Assembly (NCBI RefSeq): GCF_029623345.1
Contig: NZ_JAPYKH010000004.1
Span: forward strand, 1-64,000
Reading direction: 5' to 3'
Source of the DNA: Sphingomonas phyllosphaerae
GTDB lineage: Bacteria > Pseudomonadota > Alphaproteobacteria > Sphingomonadales > Sphingomonadaceae
DNA: 64,000 nucleotides
Position 1 is the first letter of the stretch, and every line of letters begins with the position of its first letter. Positions 1-9,607 of the stretch are shown here, piece by piece. The position numbers were made by a program, and so were the translations under genes. The notes under the pieces are model-generated. The model ran no database searches. It worked only from the letters and a program-made list of their open reading frames with translations, and was not told where the DNA came from.

Positions 1-1371
1 CTCGGGCTCGGCATCTGGGACCGCGAGCTGCGCTTCGTCCGCGTCAACGCCAGCCTCGCGCAGATGAACGGCTTGCCGCCCGAGGCGCATATCGGCTTCA
101 CCCCGCGCGAGCTGCTGCCCGACATCGCCGGGATCGACGCGTTGATGGAGCGCTGGCGCGCGATCATCGCCACCGGCGAGCCGTGGCTCGATGTCGAGGT
201 CCACGGCGGCACCCCGGCGAACAGCGACAAGCAGCGCAGCTGGCGCGAGCATTTCTTCCCGATCCGCAGCGGAGACCAGGTCGTCGGCATCGGCGCGGTG
301 GTGGAGGAGACGACCGAGCGTGACCGCGTCGAGGCGGCGTTGCGCGCGAGCGAGGCGCGCTTCCGCGAGTTCGCGGAAGCCTCGTCCGACGTGCTGTGGC
401 TGTTCGACATCGACAGCGCGCGGTTCGCCTATCTCAGCCCGGCGCTGCGCAAGCTGTACGGGATCGGGGTGGCGAGCGGGCGCGGCGCGCCGCTGAGCTT
501 CGACTGGCAGACCGCAATCATCGCGGAGGACCGCGAGCTCGCCGCCACCACGCTGCGCCGCGTCCGCCAGGGCGAGCGCGTCACGCACGATTTCCGCGCG
601 CGCATCCCCGGCAGCGGCAAGGTGCGCTGGCTCAAGAACACCGCTTTCCCGCTGCGCGAGCCCGACGGTCGCGTCAGCCATATCGGCGGCATCGCGCAGG
701 ACGTCACCGAGGAGCGCGACACCGCGGCGCGGCTGCAGATGCTGATCGGCGAGCTGCAGCACCGCACGCGCAACCTGATGGGCGTGATCCAGGCGGTGGC
801 GGAGAGCACGCTCGAGGCGAGCGCCGACCTGACCGACTTCGAGCGCGCCTTCTCGGCCCGGCTCGACGCGCTGTCCCGCGTGCAGCAGCTGCTGTCGCGC
901 ATCGAGGGACTCGAGCGGGTCGGCTTCGACCAGCTACTGCGCAGCGAGCTCGCCGCCTTCGGTGCGCTACCCGACGACGACGCGCGCGTGTCGCTCGCTG
1001 GGCCGCGCGGCATCCCGCTACGCTCGGGCGGGATCCAGACGCTCGCGCTGGCGCTGCACGAGCTCATCACCAATTCGGTAAAATATGGCGCCCTGAGCCA
1101 GCCGGGCGCGACGCTGTCGGTGCGCTGGGCGCTGCTGCCGGTTGCGGCGGGCGAACGACCGCGGCTGCGCTTCGACTGGGAGGAGCGCGGGGTCATCATG
1201 CCGGCGCGCGGCGACCCGCCCGAGCGCGTCGGCCAGGGACGCGAGCTGATCGAGCGCGCGGTGCCCTACCAGCTCGAGGCGACGGTCGACTACGCCCTCA
1301 CCGCCGACGGTGTGCGCTGCGCGATGGTGCTGCCGGTGTCGCAGACGCTGGCGCGCGGCGCGGCGGCGTGA
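1..1371 (+). CDS. PAS-domain HWE-family sensor histidine kinase (5' end outside window)
   Basis: The reading frame is open from base 1, so the protein starts before the window. A first PAS-like segment is followed by a second PAS/PAC unit (about bases 340-720, ending in an IAQDVTEERD-type PAC motif). The kinase core has the H-box LQHRTRNLM, with the phospho-accepting His codon at 760-762, the N-box HELITNSVKYGALS and a late FDWEERG. The H-box sequence and the WxE-like element identify the HWE/HisKA_2 class, common in Alphaproteobacteria and often tied to light or general stress signalling. No membrane segment is visible in this part. It overlaps the next gene, a response regulator and its likely partner. 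The stimulus is unknown. Confidence 0.9.
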   Translation, partial: LGLGIWDRELRFVRVNASLAQMNGLPPEAHIGFTPRELLPDIAGIDALMERWRAIIATGEPWLDVEVHGGTPANSDKQRSWREHFFPIRSGDQVVGIGAVVEETTERDRVEAALRASEARFREFAEASSDVLWLFDIDSARFAYLSPALRKLYGIGVASGRGAPLSFDWQTAIIAEDRELAATTLRRVRQGERVTHDFRARIPGSGKVRWLKNTAFPLREPDGRVSHIGGIAQDVTEERDTAARLQMLIGELQHRTRNLMGVIQAVAESTLEASADLTDFERAFSARLDALSRVQQLLSRIEGLERVGFDQLLRSELAAFGALPDDDARVSLAGPRGIPLRSGGIQTLALALHELITNSVKYGALSQPGATLSVRWALLPVAAGERPRLRFDWEERGVIMPARGDPPERVGQGRELIERAVPYQLEATVDYALTADGVRCAMVLPVSQTLARGAAA

Positions 1372-1742
1372 CCGCGCTCGCCGGCCTGCGCGTGCTGGTG
1401 GTAGAGGACGAGTATCTGCTCGCACGCCAGCTCGAGCGCGCGCTCCAGCGCGACGGCGCCGAGGTGGTCGCGGTGGCCCCCTCGGTCGCGGCGGCGCTGG
1501 CGGCGCTAGCGGCGGGCGCGTTGCCCGACGTCGCGGTGCTCGACCTCAATCTCGCCGGAGAGAAGGCCTATCCCGTCGCCGCCGCGCTGCGCGCCGCCGC
1601 GGTGCCCTTCGCCTTCGCCAGCGGCTATGACGCGGCGGACCGCGACCCTGCCTTTGCCGACGCGCCCCACCTCAACAAGCCGCTGACCATGGCGACGCTG
1701 CGCAGCTGCCTCGAGCGGCTGACCGGGCGCGCGCCGGGATGA
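1368..1742 (+). CDS. single-domain response regulator
   Basis: This is a 124-residue receiver domain with no output domain. The acidic pair E13-D14 (VVEDE), phospho-acceptor D59 (VAVLDLNL) and conserved Lys K104 before Pro (NKP) are all present. The GTG start lies inside the kinase stop codon (4-base overlap), so the two are translationally coupled and probably form a pair. Single-domain receivers beside HWE kinases often act as phosphate relays or protein-binding switches; that role is inferred. An in-frame start further upstream would extend into the kinase gene and is unlikely. Confidence 0.88.
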   Translation: MTALAGLRVLVVEDEYLLARQLERALQRDGAEVVAVAPSVAAALAALAAGALPDVAVLDLNLAGEKAYPVAAALRAAAVPFAFASGYDAADRDPAFADAPHLNKPLTMATLRSCLERLTGRAPG

Positions 1743-1758
1743 GCCGAGCCCGGAGACG

Positions 1759-2877
1759 ATGATGATCGACGACCGATTGACCCGCCGCGCGCTGCTCGGC
1801 GCCGCCACCTTAGCCGCGCTGCCCGGCGCCGCGCTGGCCGCCCCCGCGGCGACCCGCGCGCTCTATGCGGGCGGCTATAACAAGGAGGGCGGCGCGGGAC
1901 TGCTGCCGCTCGACTATGCCCCTGCCGCAGGGGCATGGCGAACGCACGCCAGCGTCGCCGTCGCCCCTGACGCCTCCTGGGGCGTGCGCCACCCGCGACT
2001 CGGGCTGCACTATCTGGTGCAGGAGGGCAGCGCCGGGAAGGTCGCGGTCCTCCGCCAGCGCGGCGGCGCGTGGCAGCGGCTCGCGCTGGTCGGCTCCGGC
2101 GGCGCGGATCCGTGCCATCTCGCGCTGAGCGCCGACGGCGGCGCGCTAGCGGTGGCCAATTACAGCAGCGGCAGCGTGGGGCTGATCGCGCTCGACCGGC
2201 GTACCGGCCTGCCGCGCGCGGCGGCGCAGGTGGTCGCGCACCGCGGGCACGGGCCGGACGCGGAGCGCCAGGCCGCGCCGCACGCGCATTGGGTCGGCTT
2301 CAGTCCGGACCGGCGATGGCTGTGGTCGGTCGATCTCGGCGCCGACACGATCTTCGCGCACCGGCTCGACGCCGCCGGCACGCGGCTGGGCGAGACCCGC
2401 GCCGCCTATCGCGCGGTCGCGGGCAGCGGCCCGCGCCATCTCGCCTTCCACCCGCGGCTGCCGCTCGCCTATCTCGTCGCCGAGCTCGACAACAGCGTGA
2501 CGGTGCTACACCGCGGCGCCGACTCGGGCTTCACCGCTTTGGCGCGCCACTCGACGCTGCCAACGGGGTTTGCGGGCAAGAGCCAGGCCGGCGCGATCGC
2601 GATCGATCCGCACGGACGCGCGCTTTACGCCTCGAACCGCGGTGCCGACAATGTCGCGGTCTACGCCATCGCCGCGGACGGCGCGCTCACCCCGATCCAG
2701 CATATCGCGGGCGGCGGGCGCTGGCCACGGCACCTGCGCGTGCTCGACTCGCGCCTGCTCGTCGCCAACGAGCGCAGCGGCACGATCGACGGCTTCCAGG
2801 TGGGCAGCGACGGGCGGCTGGCGCCGTTCGGCACCGCGGCGCGCGCGCCCGGCGTGGCGTTCATCGGCGAGGTGTGA
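1759..2877 (+). CDS. Tat-exported lactonase-family beta-propeller protein
   Basis: The 372-residue protein begins with a twin-arginine signal (TRRALLGAATLAALPG, then an AxA cleavage region), so it should be exported folded to the periplasm. The mature part matches the seven-bladed propeller family that includes YbhE-type 6-phosphogluconolactonases: repeated blades with DPCHLALS, GPRHLAFHP, AIDPHGRALYASNRG and WPRHLRV motifs. Members hydrolyse sugar lactones, but a periplasmic form may act on other lactones, so the substrate is open. The start is 16 bases after the response regulator stop. Family is firm and substrate is unknown. Confidence 0.82.
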   Translation: MMIDDRLTRRALLGAATLAALPGAALAAPAATRALYAGGYNKEGGAGLLPLDYAPAAGAWRTHASVAVAPDASWGVRHPRLGLHYLVQEGSAGKVAVLRQRGGAWQRLALVGSGGADPCHLALSADGGALAVANYSSGSVGLIALDRRTGLPRAAAQVVAHRGHGPDAERQAAPHAHWVGFSPDRRWLWSVDLGADTIFAHRLDAAGTRLGETRAAYRAVAGSGPRHLAFHPRLPLAYLVAELDNSVTVLHRGADSGFTALARHSTLPTGFAGKSQAGAIAIDPHGRALYASNRGADNVAVYAIAADGALTPIQHIAGGGRWPRHLRVLDSRLLVANERSGTIDGFQVGSDGRLAPFGTAARAPGVAFIGEV

Positions 2878-2948
2878 GGAGATCACGCGGTCGTCGTCGC
2901 GCATGGCGCGGGGCTGACGCGTGAGGCTGCCATCCTGCGACCTGTCAA

Positions 2949-3043
2949 TCATCCCGGGCTCGACCCGTGATCGATCGTCCCGCGCCTGCCGCGCGTCGTT
3001 GCCGCGCGGGAAGCATGGTTCCCGGGTCGAGCCGGAGATGACG
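2949..3043. repeat. paired inverted intergenic palindromic repeat
   Basis: The left unit (from 2949, TCATCCCGGGCTCGACCCG) and the reverse complement of the right unit (ending near 3043, TCATCTCCGGCTCGACCCG) are near copies facing each other across about 50 bases. It lies between convergent genes (lactonase and TlpA-like). The layout matches the other paired elements in the window. Confidence 0.65.
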
Positions 3044-3098
3044 GCAAAGCGTTAGCCGCGATGAAGCGCGCTACCTCCATCTGGGTCAGAACGCGCCC

Positions 3099-3695
3099 TC
3101 ACCCCGCCTCGGCGAGCAGCGCCTTGGCCTGTGCCCCGGTCCAGTCGAGGTCGCCGGTCACGCGCCAGATTTCCTTGCCCGTGGCATCGTACAGGATCGT
3201 CGTCGGCAGGTTGGCGCCATAAGCGGTGCTCAGCGCCAGCTTCTCGTCCAGGAACGGCTCCAGCTTGGCGAAGCCGCGCGCCTTGAGGAAGTCCTTCGCC
3301 TTGCCGGGCTCCATGTCCTGGCTGACCGCGACGACGCGGACTTTGCCGGCGAGCGCACCCGCGGCGGCGTCGAGGGTCGGCATTTCCTTGACGCAGGGCG
3401 CGCACCAGGTCGCCCACAGGTTGACCAGCAGCGGCTTGCCGCCGCCCAGCGCGGTCAGCGTGGTGGGGGCTCCCGTCAGCGTGGTGAAGCCGGCGGCGGG
3501 TGCACGCTCGCCCTTGTGGCTGCGCTCGACCTTGTCCGGACGCGCCGCGCCGGTGGCGGGCACCTCGTCCGCGCTTGCCGTAGCGACGGCGTTGTCCGCG
3601 GGCGCGGCTTGCCCGCCGCTCCCCGAGCCCTTATCGCACGCGCTGACCGCCAGCGCGGCGCCGAGGAGACAGACGATCGCGACACGCGAGACCAT
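3099..3695 (-). CDS. TlpA-like thioredoxin-fold lipoprotein
   Basis: This 198-residue protein has a lipoprotein signal with lipobox VSAC (Cys20), a low-complexity linker of about 50 residues and a thioredoxin fold carrying WATWCAPC, the CxxC redox centre. It ends with a cis-Pro region (NLPTTILYD). It is likely a membrane-anchored periplasmic thiol-disulfide reductase of the TlpA/ResA type that keeps envelope thiols reduced, for example in cytochrome maturation. Its start codon shares the palindrome CATG at 3693-3696 with the divergent argH start, so each promoter must lie within the other gene. The start is supported by the signal peptide beginning there. Confidence 0.88.
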   Translation of the reverse strand: MVSRVAIVCLLGAALAVSACDKGSGSGGQAAPADNAVATASADEVPATGAARPDKVERSHKGERAPAAGFTTLTGAPTTLTALGGGKPLLVNLWATWCAPCVKEMPTLDAAAGALAGKVRVVAVSQDMEPGKAKDFLKARGFAKLEPFLDEKLALSTAYGANLPTTILYDATGKEIWRVTGDLDWTGAQAKALLAEAG

Positions 3696-5091
3696 GAGCG
3701 GTTCCAACCAGATGTGGGGCGGGCGGTTCGCCGAGGGTCCGGCCGCCGTCATGCGCGAGATAAACGCCTCCATCCCCTTCGACAAGCGGATGTGGCGCCA
3801 GGACGTGGCGGGCAGCCGCGCGCATGCCGCGATGCTGGGCACGCAGGGGATCGTCTCGGCCGAGGACGCCGCCGCGATCGACGCGGGGCTGGCGCAGGTC
3901 GCCGAGCGCTACGCCGCCGAGGGCGTGCCTGACGATCTCGCGATGGAGGACATCCATATGCTGAGCGAGGCGCGGCTCGGCGAGGTGATCGGCGGCGCGG
4001 CCGGGCGGCTCCACACCGCGCGCAGCCGCAACGACCAGGTCGCGACCGACTTCCGCCTGTGGGTGCGCGACGCCACCGACCAGGTCGTCGCCGCGCTTGA
4101 TCGATTCGACGACGCCCTGCTCGCGCGCGCCGAGGAACATGCCGCCAGCGTGATGCCCGGCTTCACCCATCTCCAGTCGGCGCAGCCCGTGACGCTCGGC
4201 CACCATCTGATGGCCTATCACGAGATGGTCCGCCGCGACCGCTCGCGCTTCACCGACAATCGCGCGCGCGCCAACTTCTGCCCGCTGGGCGCGGCGGCGC
4301 TGGCGGGCACCGGGTTCGCGATCGACCGGGAGGCCACCGCGCGCGCGCTCGGCTTCGACGCGCCGACGCGCAACAGCCTCGACTCGGTCAGCGATCGCGA
4401 CTTCGCGCTCGATTATTTGATGGCGGCGAGCCAGTGCGCGCTCCATCTGTCGCGGCTGGCGGAGGAGTTCGTGCTGTGGGCGTCGCAGCCCTTCGCCTTC
4501 GTGGCGCTATCGGACCAATGGTCGACCGGCAGCTCGATCATGCCGCAGAAGCGCAACCCCGACGCCGCCGAGCTGGTGCGCGGGCACAGCGGGCGGATCA
4601 CCGGTTGCCTGGTCAGCCTGATGATCACGATGAAGGGCCTGCCGCTCGCTTATTCCAAGGACATGCAGGACGATAAGCCGCCGGTGTTCGAAGCGCACGA
4701 CCTGCTCGCGCTGTCGCTGGCGGCGATGACCGGGATGGTCGGGAGCGCCACCTTCCGCACCGAGCGAATGCGCCAGGTGGCGGAGAGCGGCTTCGCTACC
4801 GCGACCGATCTCGCCGACTGGCTGGTGCGCGAGGGCGACGTGCCGTTCCGCGAGGCGCACCATATCACCGGCCGCGCGGTGGCGCGCGCCGAAGCGTTGG
4901 GCTGCACGCTCGACCGCGTGCCGCTGGCCGAGCTGCAGGCGATCGACGCGCGGATCACCGCTGCGGTGTATGACGTGCTGTCGGTCGACGCCTCGGTGGC
5001 GAGCCGGCGCAGCTTCGGCGGCACCGCTCCCGACAATGTGCGCGCCGCGATCGCCGCCGCGCGGGCTGAGCGGACGGGAGAGCCGGCATGA
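3694..5091 (+). CDS. argH: argininosuccinate lyase
   Basis: The 465-residue enzyme cleaves argininosuccinate to arginine and fumarate, the last step of arginine synthesis in the cytosol. It starts with the typical NQMWGGRF, contains [13 protein letters not shown] and the fumarase-superfamily signature [12 protein letters not shown], and has normal length. It shares start-codon bases with the divergent TlpA-like gene and overlaps the following lipoprotein gene by four bases (ATGA). Longer in-frame starts exist upstream but would lie antisense inside the TlpA gene. This start gives the canonical N-terminus. Confidence 0.97.
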   Translation: MSGSNQMWGGRFAEGPAAVMREINASIPFDKRMWRQDVAGSRAHAAMLGTQGIVSAEDAAAIDAGLAQVAERYAAEGVPDDLAMEDIHMLSEARLGEVIGGAAGRLHTARSRNDQVATDFRLWVRDATDQVVAALDRFDDALLARAEEHAASVMPGFTHLQSAQPVTLGHHLMAYHEMVRRDRSRFTDNRARANFCPLGAAALAGTGFAIDREATARALGFDAPTRNSLDSVSDRDFALDYLMAASQCALHLSRLAEEFVLWASQPFAFVALSDQWSTGSSIMPQKRNPDAAELVRGHSGRITGCLVSLMITMKGLPLAYSKDMQDDKPPVFEAHDLLALSLAAMTGMVGSATFRTERMRQVAESGFATATDLADWLVREGDVPFREAHHITGRAVARAEALGCTLDRVPLAELQAIDARITAAVYDVLSVDASVASRRSFGGTAPDNVRAAIAAARAERTGEPA

Positions 5092-5333
5092 CGATAAGCC
5101 GATCGCTCGTCGCTCTCGTGTCGGCGACCGTGCTGGCGGGATGCGGTTCGACCCAGGCGCTCAAGCCGGGGCCGGGTACGCCGCTGCCCGTCGCGCCCTA
5201 CGGCGCCGCCGCGACGCCCGGGATCAACGACCTCCTCACCCCCAGCGTCCAGGCGCGCCCGCGCCGCACCGGGGAGGTGCTGACCCGCTCGCAGGACCGT
5301 CAGAGCGACGAGTTCGACCTGCCGCCGCGGTGA
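5088..5333 (+). CDS. small lipoprotein between argH and lysA
   Basis: This is an 81-residue predicted lipoprotein with lipobox LAGC (Cys19) and a short, Pro-rich, polar mature part without a recognised fold. The ATG overlaps the argH stop by four bases. Small lipoproteins beside lysA or dapF are common; in enterobacteria one of them, LptM (YifL), assists LptD maturation. I infer a possible LptM-like role from position and size only; sequence similarity cannot be judged here. Confidence 0.75.
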   Translation: MTISRSLVALVSATVLAGCGSTQALKPGPGTPLPVAPYGAAATPGINDLLTPSVQARPRRTGEVLTRSQDRQSDEFDLPPR

Positions 5334-5422
5334 GTGGATCCCGAACTTGTCTCGGGATCCACCGGCCCGCCGCGACCGCGGGGTCCGCGGCACCGTGAAT
5401 CCCGAAACGAGTTCGGGATGAC
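5334..5422. repeat. BIME-like pair of inverted palindromes (class A)
   Basis: The left hairpin is GGATCCCGA (5336-5344), loop of 7, TCGGGATCC (5352-5360). The right hairpin is ATCCCGAA (5399-5406), loop of 5, TTCGGGAT (5412-5419). The right unit is roughly the reverse complement of the left, so the two units face each other. The pair fills the gap between the lipoprotein gene and lysA. Related pairs occur at 45589 and 53533. Confidence 0.8.
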
Positions 5423-5505
5423 GCCGAGAGACCGGCGGATGGCGCGGGCAATATCCTGCATCGTATCGGTCCCGCCATCGCGCGAACCACGCTAGAAGAG
5501 ACACG

Positions 5506-6762
5506 ATGGACCATTTCCACTATCGCGACGGAGAATTGTGGTGCGAGGGCGTGCCGCTGGCGCGCATCGCCGCGGACGTCGGCACCCCCGTCTACGTCTA
5601 TTCCGCCAATGCCTTCCGCGACCACGCGCGCGCTTTCCGCGCCGGGCTGGCCGGCGTGCGCGACGCGCATCTCGCTTATGCGATCAAGGCCAATCCCAAT
5701 GTCGCGGTGCTGCGCCTGCTCGCCGCTGAAGGCTACGGCGCCGACGTCGTCTCCGGCGGCGAGCTGGCGCGTGCGCTCGCGGCCGGGATGCCGGCCGAGT
5801 CGGTCGTCTTCTCGGGCGTCGGCAAGACCGAGGCCGAGCTGGTGCGCGGGCTCGACGCGGGGATCGGCCAGTTCAATCTCGAGCTGGAGGAGGAGGGCGA
5901 GGCGCTCGCCCGGCTCGCCGCGGCGCGGGGACTGACCGCGCGCGCGGTGCTGCGCGTCAACCCCGACGTCGACGCCGGCACCCACGCCAAAATCTCGACC
6001 GGGCGCAAGGAGAACAAGTTCGGCGTGCCGATCGACCAGGCGCCGGCGATGTTCGCGCGGCTGGCGGGGCTGGCCGGCCTCTCGCTCGAGGGCGTGGCGA
6101 TCCATATCGGCAGCCAGCTGTTCGACCTCGCGCCGCTCGAGGCCGCTTACCGCCGCGTCGGCGAGTTGGTCGCGTCGCTGCGCGCCGCCGGCCACCGCAT
6201 CACCCGCGTCGACCTCGGCGGGGGGCTCGGCGTCCGCTACAAGGAGGGCGACGAGCCGCGCTCGCCGGCCGATTATGGCGCGATGGTCGAGCGCGTCACG
6301 CGCGACTGGGAGGTGACGCTGATGTTCGAGCCCGGTCGCGTGATCGCCGCCAACGCGGGAGTGTTGCTCACCCGCGTGATCTGGGTGAAGCCGGGCGTGG
6401 TGAACCCCTATGTCATCGTCGACGCAGCGATGAACGACCTGGCGCGCCCCGCGCTCTACGACGCCTGGCACGACTTCGATCCGGTGGTGCCGAGCGGCGA
6501 GCGGGTCACCGCCAACATCGCCGGCCCCGTGTGCGAGACCGGCGACACCTTCGCGATGGCGCGCGAGATCGACCGTGTCGCCAAGGGCGATCTCGCGGTG
6601 TTCCGCAGCGCAGGCGCCTATGGCGCGACCATGGCCTCGACCTACAACAGCCGCGCGCTGGTGCCCGAGGTGCTGGTCGACGGCGACCGTTTCGCGGTGG
6701 TGGCGGACCGGATCGCGGCGGAGACGATCCTCGCCGCCGAGCGGGTGCCCGAGTGGCTGTGA
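5506..6762 (+). CDS. lysA: diaminopimelate decarboxylase
   Basis: This 418-residue PLP enzyme converts meso-diaminopimelate to L-lysine, the last step of lysine synthesis. The PLP lysine lies in YAIKANPN, and the Gly-rich phosphate-binding loop, HIGSQ and the C-terminal CETGDTFA active-site element (from the neighbouring subunit of the dimer) are all visible. Length is normal for the family. It follows argH and a small lipoprotein gene and is followed after 4 bases by a siroheme synthase-like gene, suggesting co-transcription. Confidence 0.97.
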   Translation: MDHFHYRDGELWCEGVPLARIAADVGTPVYVYSANAFRDHARAFRAGLAGVRDAHLAYAIKANPNVAVLRLLAAEGYGADVVSGGELARALAAGMPAESVVFSGVGKTEAELVRGLDAGIGQFNLELEEEGEALARLAAARGLTARAVLRVNPDVDAGTHAKISTGRKENKFGVPIDQAPAMFARLAGLAGLSLEGVAIHIGSQLFDLAPLEAAYRRVGELVASLRAAGHRITRVDLGGGLGVRYKEGDEPRSPADYGAMVERVTRDWEVTLMFEPGRVIAANAGVLLTRVIWVKPGVVNPYVIVDAAMNDLARPALYDAWHDFDPVVPSGERVTANIAGPVCETGDTFAMAREIDRVAKGDLAVFRSAGAYGATMASTYNSRALVPEVLVDGDRFAVVADRIAAETILAAERVPEWL

Positions 6763-6766
6763 TCCG

Positions 6767-7555
6767 GTGAGCGACTCCCACGACGCCGCGGCGGCGCTGC
6801 CGAGCCTGCCGGTATTCCTGCGGCTGGCGGGCCGTCCCGTGATCCTGGTCGGCGAAGGCGAGCCCGCCGCGGCGAAGCGGCGGCTGCTCGAGCGCGCGGG
6901 CGCGATGATCGTCGGCGAGGACGATGGCGTGGCACGGCTCGCTGTGGTGGCGGACGACGAGGCCACGGTCGCGCGGCTCAAGGCGCGCGGCGTGCTGGTC
7001 AACGCGGTCGACCGGCCCGAGCTCTGCGACTTCACCCTCCCCGCGATCGTCGACCGCGCGCCGGTGCTGGTTGCGATCGGCAGCGCGGGCGTGTCGGCGG
7101 GGCTGGCCGCGGCACTGCGCCAGCGGCTGGAGACGCTGCTGCCCGCATCGCTCGGCCGGCTCGCCGAGGCGCTCCACGCCGCGCGGCCCGCCCTCCGCGC
7201 CGCACTGCCCGACATGGGCGAGCGGCGCCGCGCAATCGGCGCCGCGCTTGCCTCGGGTGGCGCGCTCGACCCGCTCGGCGCGCCCGCGCTCGACGACGTC
7301 GCAGCGGCGGTGAGCGCGGCGCAGCCCGCCACCGGTCTCGCCCGCATGAGGCTGCGCTCGCACGACCCGGACGAGCTCACGCTGCGCCAGGCGCGCCTGC
7401 TCGCCGCCGCGGACGTGGTGACCCATCGCGCTGACGTGCCGCCCGCAATCCTCGATCGCGCGCGCGCCGACGCCGAGCGGATCGAGTGCGCCGCGCCGCC
7501 GCTCGCCCCGGCGACCGGACTGGTGGTCGATCTCGCGATGGAGGAGGAGCGATGA
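6767..7555 (+). CDS. precorrin-2 dehydrogenase/sirohydrochlorin ferrochelatase domain protein (CysG N-part) with SUMT remnant
   Basis: The first 160 or so of 262 residues match the CysG N-terminal module: Rossmann start PVILVGEGEPAAAKRRLLERAGA, NAVDRPELCDFTLPAI and the helical domain with LGRLAEAL. It should oxidise precorrin-2 and insert iron to make siroheme for sulfite or nitrite reductase. The last 60 or so residues contain SHDPDELTLRQARLLAAADVV, which resembles the start of the SAM-uroporphyrinogen methyltransferase domain (GDPELLTLKA type). The rest of that domain is missing, so a separate methyltransferase is needed. The GTG start lies 4 bases after lysA. The stop overlaps the next gene (ATGA). 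Confidence 0.85.
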   Translation: MSDSHDAAAALPSLPVFLRLAGRPVILVGEGEPAAAKRRLLERAGAMIVGEDDGVARLAVVADDEATVARLKARGVLVNAVDRPELCDFTLPAIVDRAPVLVAIGSAGVSAGLAAALRQRLETLLPASLGRLAEALHAARPALRAALPDMGERRRAIGAALASGGALDPLGAPALDDVAAAVSAAQPATGLARMRLRSHDPDELTLRQARLLAAADVVTHRADVPPAILDRARADAERIECAAPPLAPATGLVVDLAMEEER

Positions 7556-8505
7556 GCGGCACCGCCTGGCGGCTTACCGGCGAGGGCAAGGTCGAGGAGA
7601 TATCGGTCAAGGGCGCGCTCGGCTGTGGCGCGCCGTTCGTCTGGGTCCATCTCACCACCAACGCCGAGCACGCGCAGACGTGGCTGCGCGACGAGGCCGG
7701 GCTGCCGCCCTATATCGTCGACTCGCTGACCGCGGCCGAGACGCGCCCGCGCGCCGAAAAGCTGGCCGACGCCGCCTTCGTCAACCTGCGCGGACGCACC
7801 GACGAGGAGCTGGACGGCTCCGACATGCTCGCCTCGATCCGCATCTGGGCCGCCAAGGGACGGGTCGTCACTGTTTCGCGCAAGCATCTGGTCGCGCTCG
7901 ACGAGGTGGTGAGCCAGATGCGTGCCGGCGCGATCCACGATCCCGGTGACCTGATCGCCGCCTTCGCCACCGAGATCACCGAGGACCTCGATCCCGTGGT
8001 CGGCGATCTCGGCGACTGGCTCGACGATTGCGAGCAGAAGCTGGCCGCCGAGCATATCTTCGAGCTCCGCCGCGGCGTCACCAAGGTGCGATCCGAGGCG
8101 ATCAATTATCGCCGCTTCCTTGCCCCGCAACGCGCCGCGCTGGAGAAACTGGCGACCCTGCCGGGCGACTGGCTCGCCGAAGACGATCGCGCGCACCTCT
8201 CCGCCGCGGCCGACCGCGCCGCGCGCATGGCGGAGGAGGTGGAGGCGATCCGCGAGCGCGCCGCGCTGGTGCACGAGGCGCTCACCGACCTGCGCGCCGA
8301 GCAGCTCGACCAGCGCGGGCTGGTGATCGCGATCGCGGCGATGGTGTTCCTGCCGCTGACGTTCATCACCGGCCTGTACGGGATGAACGTCGAGGGACTG
8401 CCTTATGCCAAGGAGCCCTGGGCGTTCGACGCGATCATGGGCGTCTGCACGCTGATCGCGGCGGGAACGGTGATCTATTTCCTGCGGCGGCACTGGTTCC
8501 GCTGA
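7552..8505 (+). CDS. CorA/ZntB-family divalent metal transporter
   Basis: The 317-residue protein has a long cytoplasmic N-domain with extended helices and two C-terminal membrane segments. The pore motif YGMN follows the first of these (FLPLTFITGLYGMN), the hallmark of CorA-type pentameric channels. The N-domain (HLTTNAEHAQTWL, SRKHL) looks more like the ZntB branch, which moves Zn2+ with protons, than classical CorA. Direction and metal cannot be decided from sequence. It overlaps the upstream siroheme synthase gene by four bases and ends the lysA-side operon before a repeat element. Confidence 0.87.
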   Translation: MSGTAWRLTGEGKVEEISVKGALGCGAPFVWVHLTTNAEHAQTWLRDEAGLPPYIVDSLTAAETRPRAEKLADAAFVNLRGRTDEELDGSDMLASIRIWAAKGRVVTVSRKHLVALDEVVSQMRAGAIHDPGDLIAAFATEITEDLDPVVGDLGDWLDDCEQKLAAEHIFELRRGVTKVRSEAINYRRFLAPQRAALEKLATLPGDWLAEDDRAHLSAAADRAARMAEEVEAIRERAALVHEALTDLRAEQLDQRGLVIAIAAMVFLPLTFITGLYGMNVEGLPYAKEPWAFDAIMGVCTLIAAGTVIYFLRRHWFR

Positions 8506-8546
8506 GCGCAGCTGATACCCCGCTTCATCTCCCCTCACTCACCCGC

Positions 8547-8620
8547 GGGCTCCTGCAAACGCAGGAGCCCGGAGCCGCAAGCGTAACGGCCGCGACCCTG
8601 GACTCCGGCGTTCGCCGGAG
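8547..8620. repeat. two perfect intergenic palindromes (class B)
   Basis: Hairpin one is GGGCTCCTGC (8547-8556), loop aaac, GCAGGAGCCC (8561-8570). Hairpin two is CTCCGGCG (8603-8610), loop tt, CGCCGGAG (8613-8620). They fill the gap between the convergent ZntB-type and gloA genes and could also act as a transcription end. Similar hairpins recur at 24278, 26464, 45751, 47522, 58030 and 62146. Confidence 0.8.
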
Positions 8621-8643
8621 CACACCCGGCTCCGCGGCATCCT

Positions 8644-9156
8644 CTAGCCCGCCGCGGCGACGCGCGCGGTCATGCTGGCGGGCGACAGGATCTCGATCCA
8701 ATAGCCGTCGGGATCGGTGACGAAGGCAATGTCGCGCATCTTGCCCTCATCGGGGCGCTTGCGGAACGGGACGCCCAGCGCCTCGAATCGCGCGCAGGCG
8801 GCAGCGACATCGGGCACCGACACGCCGAGATGGCCGAAGCCGCGCGGTTCGTCGTTGCCGTTATGATAGCCGGCGAAGTCGGGGTCGCTCTCGGTGCCCC
8901 AATTGTGCGTCAGCTCCAGCGTGGTCTCGCGCGTGAAGACGAAGCGCGCGCGCTCGGCCGGATCGTCCGGCACGCTCTCCCCCTCGCCGAGGAAGGCGAG
9001 GAAGTAGAGCGAGAAGCGCATGTCCTCAATGTCGAGCCGCTGCAGCAGCGTCATGCCCAGCACCTGCTGGTAGAAGGCCAGCGACGCCACCGGGTCGCGC
9101 ACCCGCAGCATCGTCTGGTTCAACGTGAACCCCTCGGTTCCGGCAGGGCGGGGCAT
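8644..9156 (-). CDS. gloA: lactoylglutathione lyase (glyoxalase I)
   Basis: This 170-residue glyoxalase isomerises the methylglyoxal-glutathione hemithioacetal to lactoylglutathione in the cytosol. The four metal ligands are visible in family order: Gln in NQTMLRVRD, Glu in [10 protein letters not shown], His in FGHLGVSV and Glu in GYWIEI. The Gln first ligand and the long form resemble the eukaryote and Pseudomonas zinc-type enzyme rather than the short E. coli nickel form. It lies 13 bases downstream of ohr on the same strand, suggesting joint expression with peroxide defence. Confidence 0.95.
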   Translation of the reverse strand: MPRPAGTEGFTLNQTMLRVRDPVASLAFYQQVLGMTLLQRLDIEDMRFSLYFLAFLGEGESVPDDPAERARFVFTRETTLELTHNWGTESDPDFAGYHNGNDEPRGFGHLGVSVPDVAAACARFEALGVPFRKRPDEGKMRDIAFVTDPDGYWIEILSPASMTARVAAAG

Positions 9157-9169
9157 GAGCGAGTCTCCG

Positions 9170-9595
<426 letters not shown>

Positions 9596-9607
9596 GGCGC
9601 TTTCTCC

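Noticed and set aside
5236..8538. A 1100-codon open frame antisense to lysA, the siroheme synthase gene and the ZntB-type gene
   Set aside because: It is opposite three clear genes, is Arg/Ala/Gly-rich without domains, and arises from GC-rich third positions.
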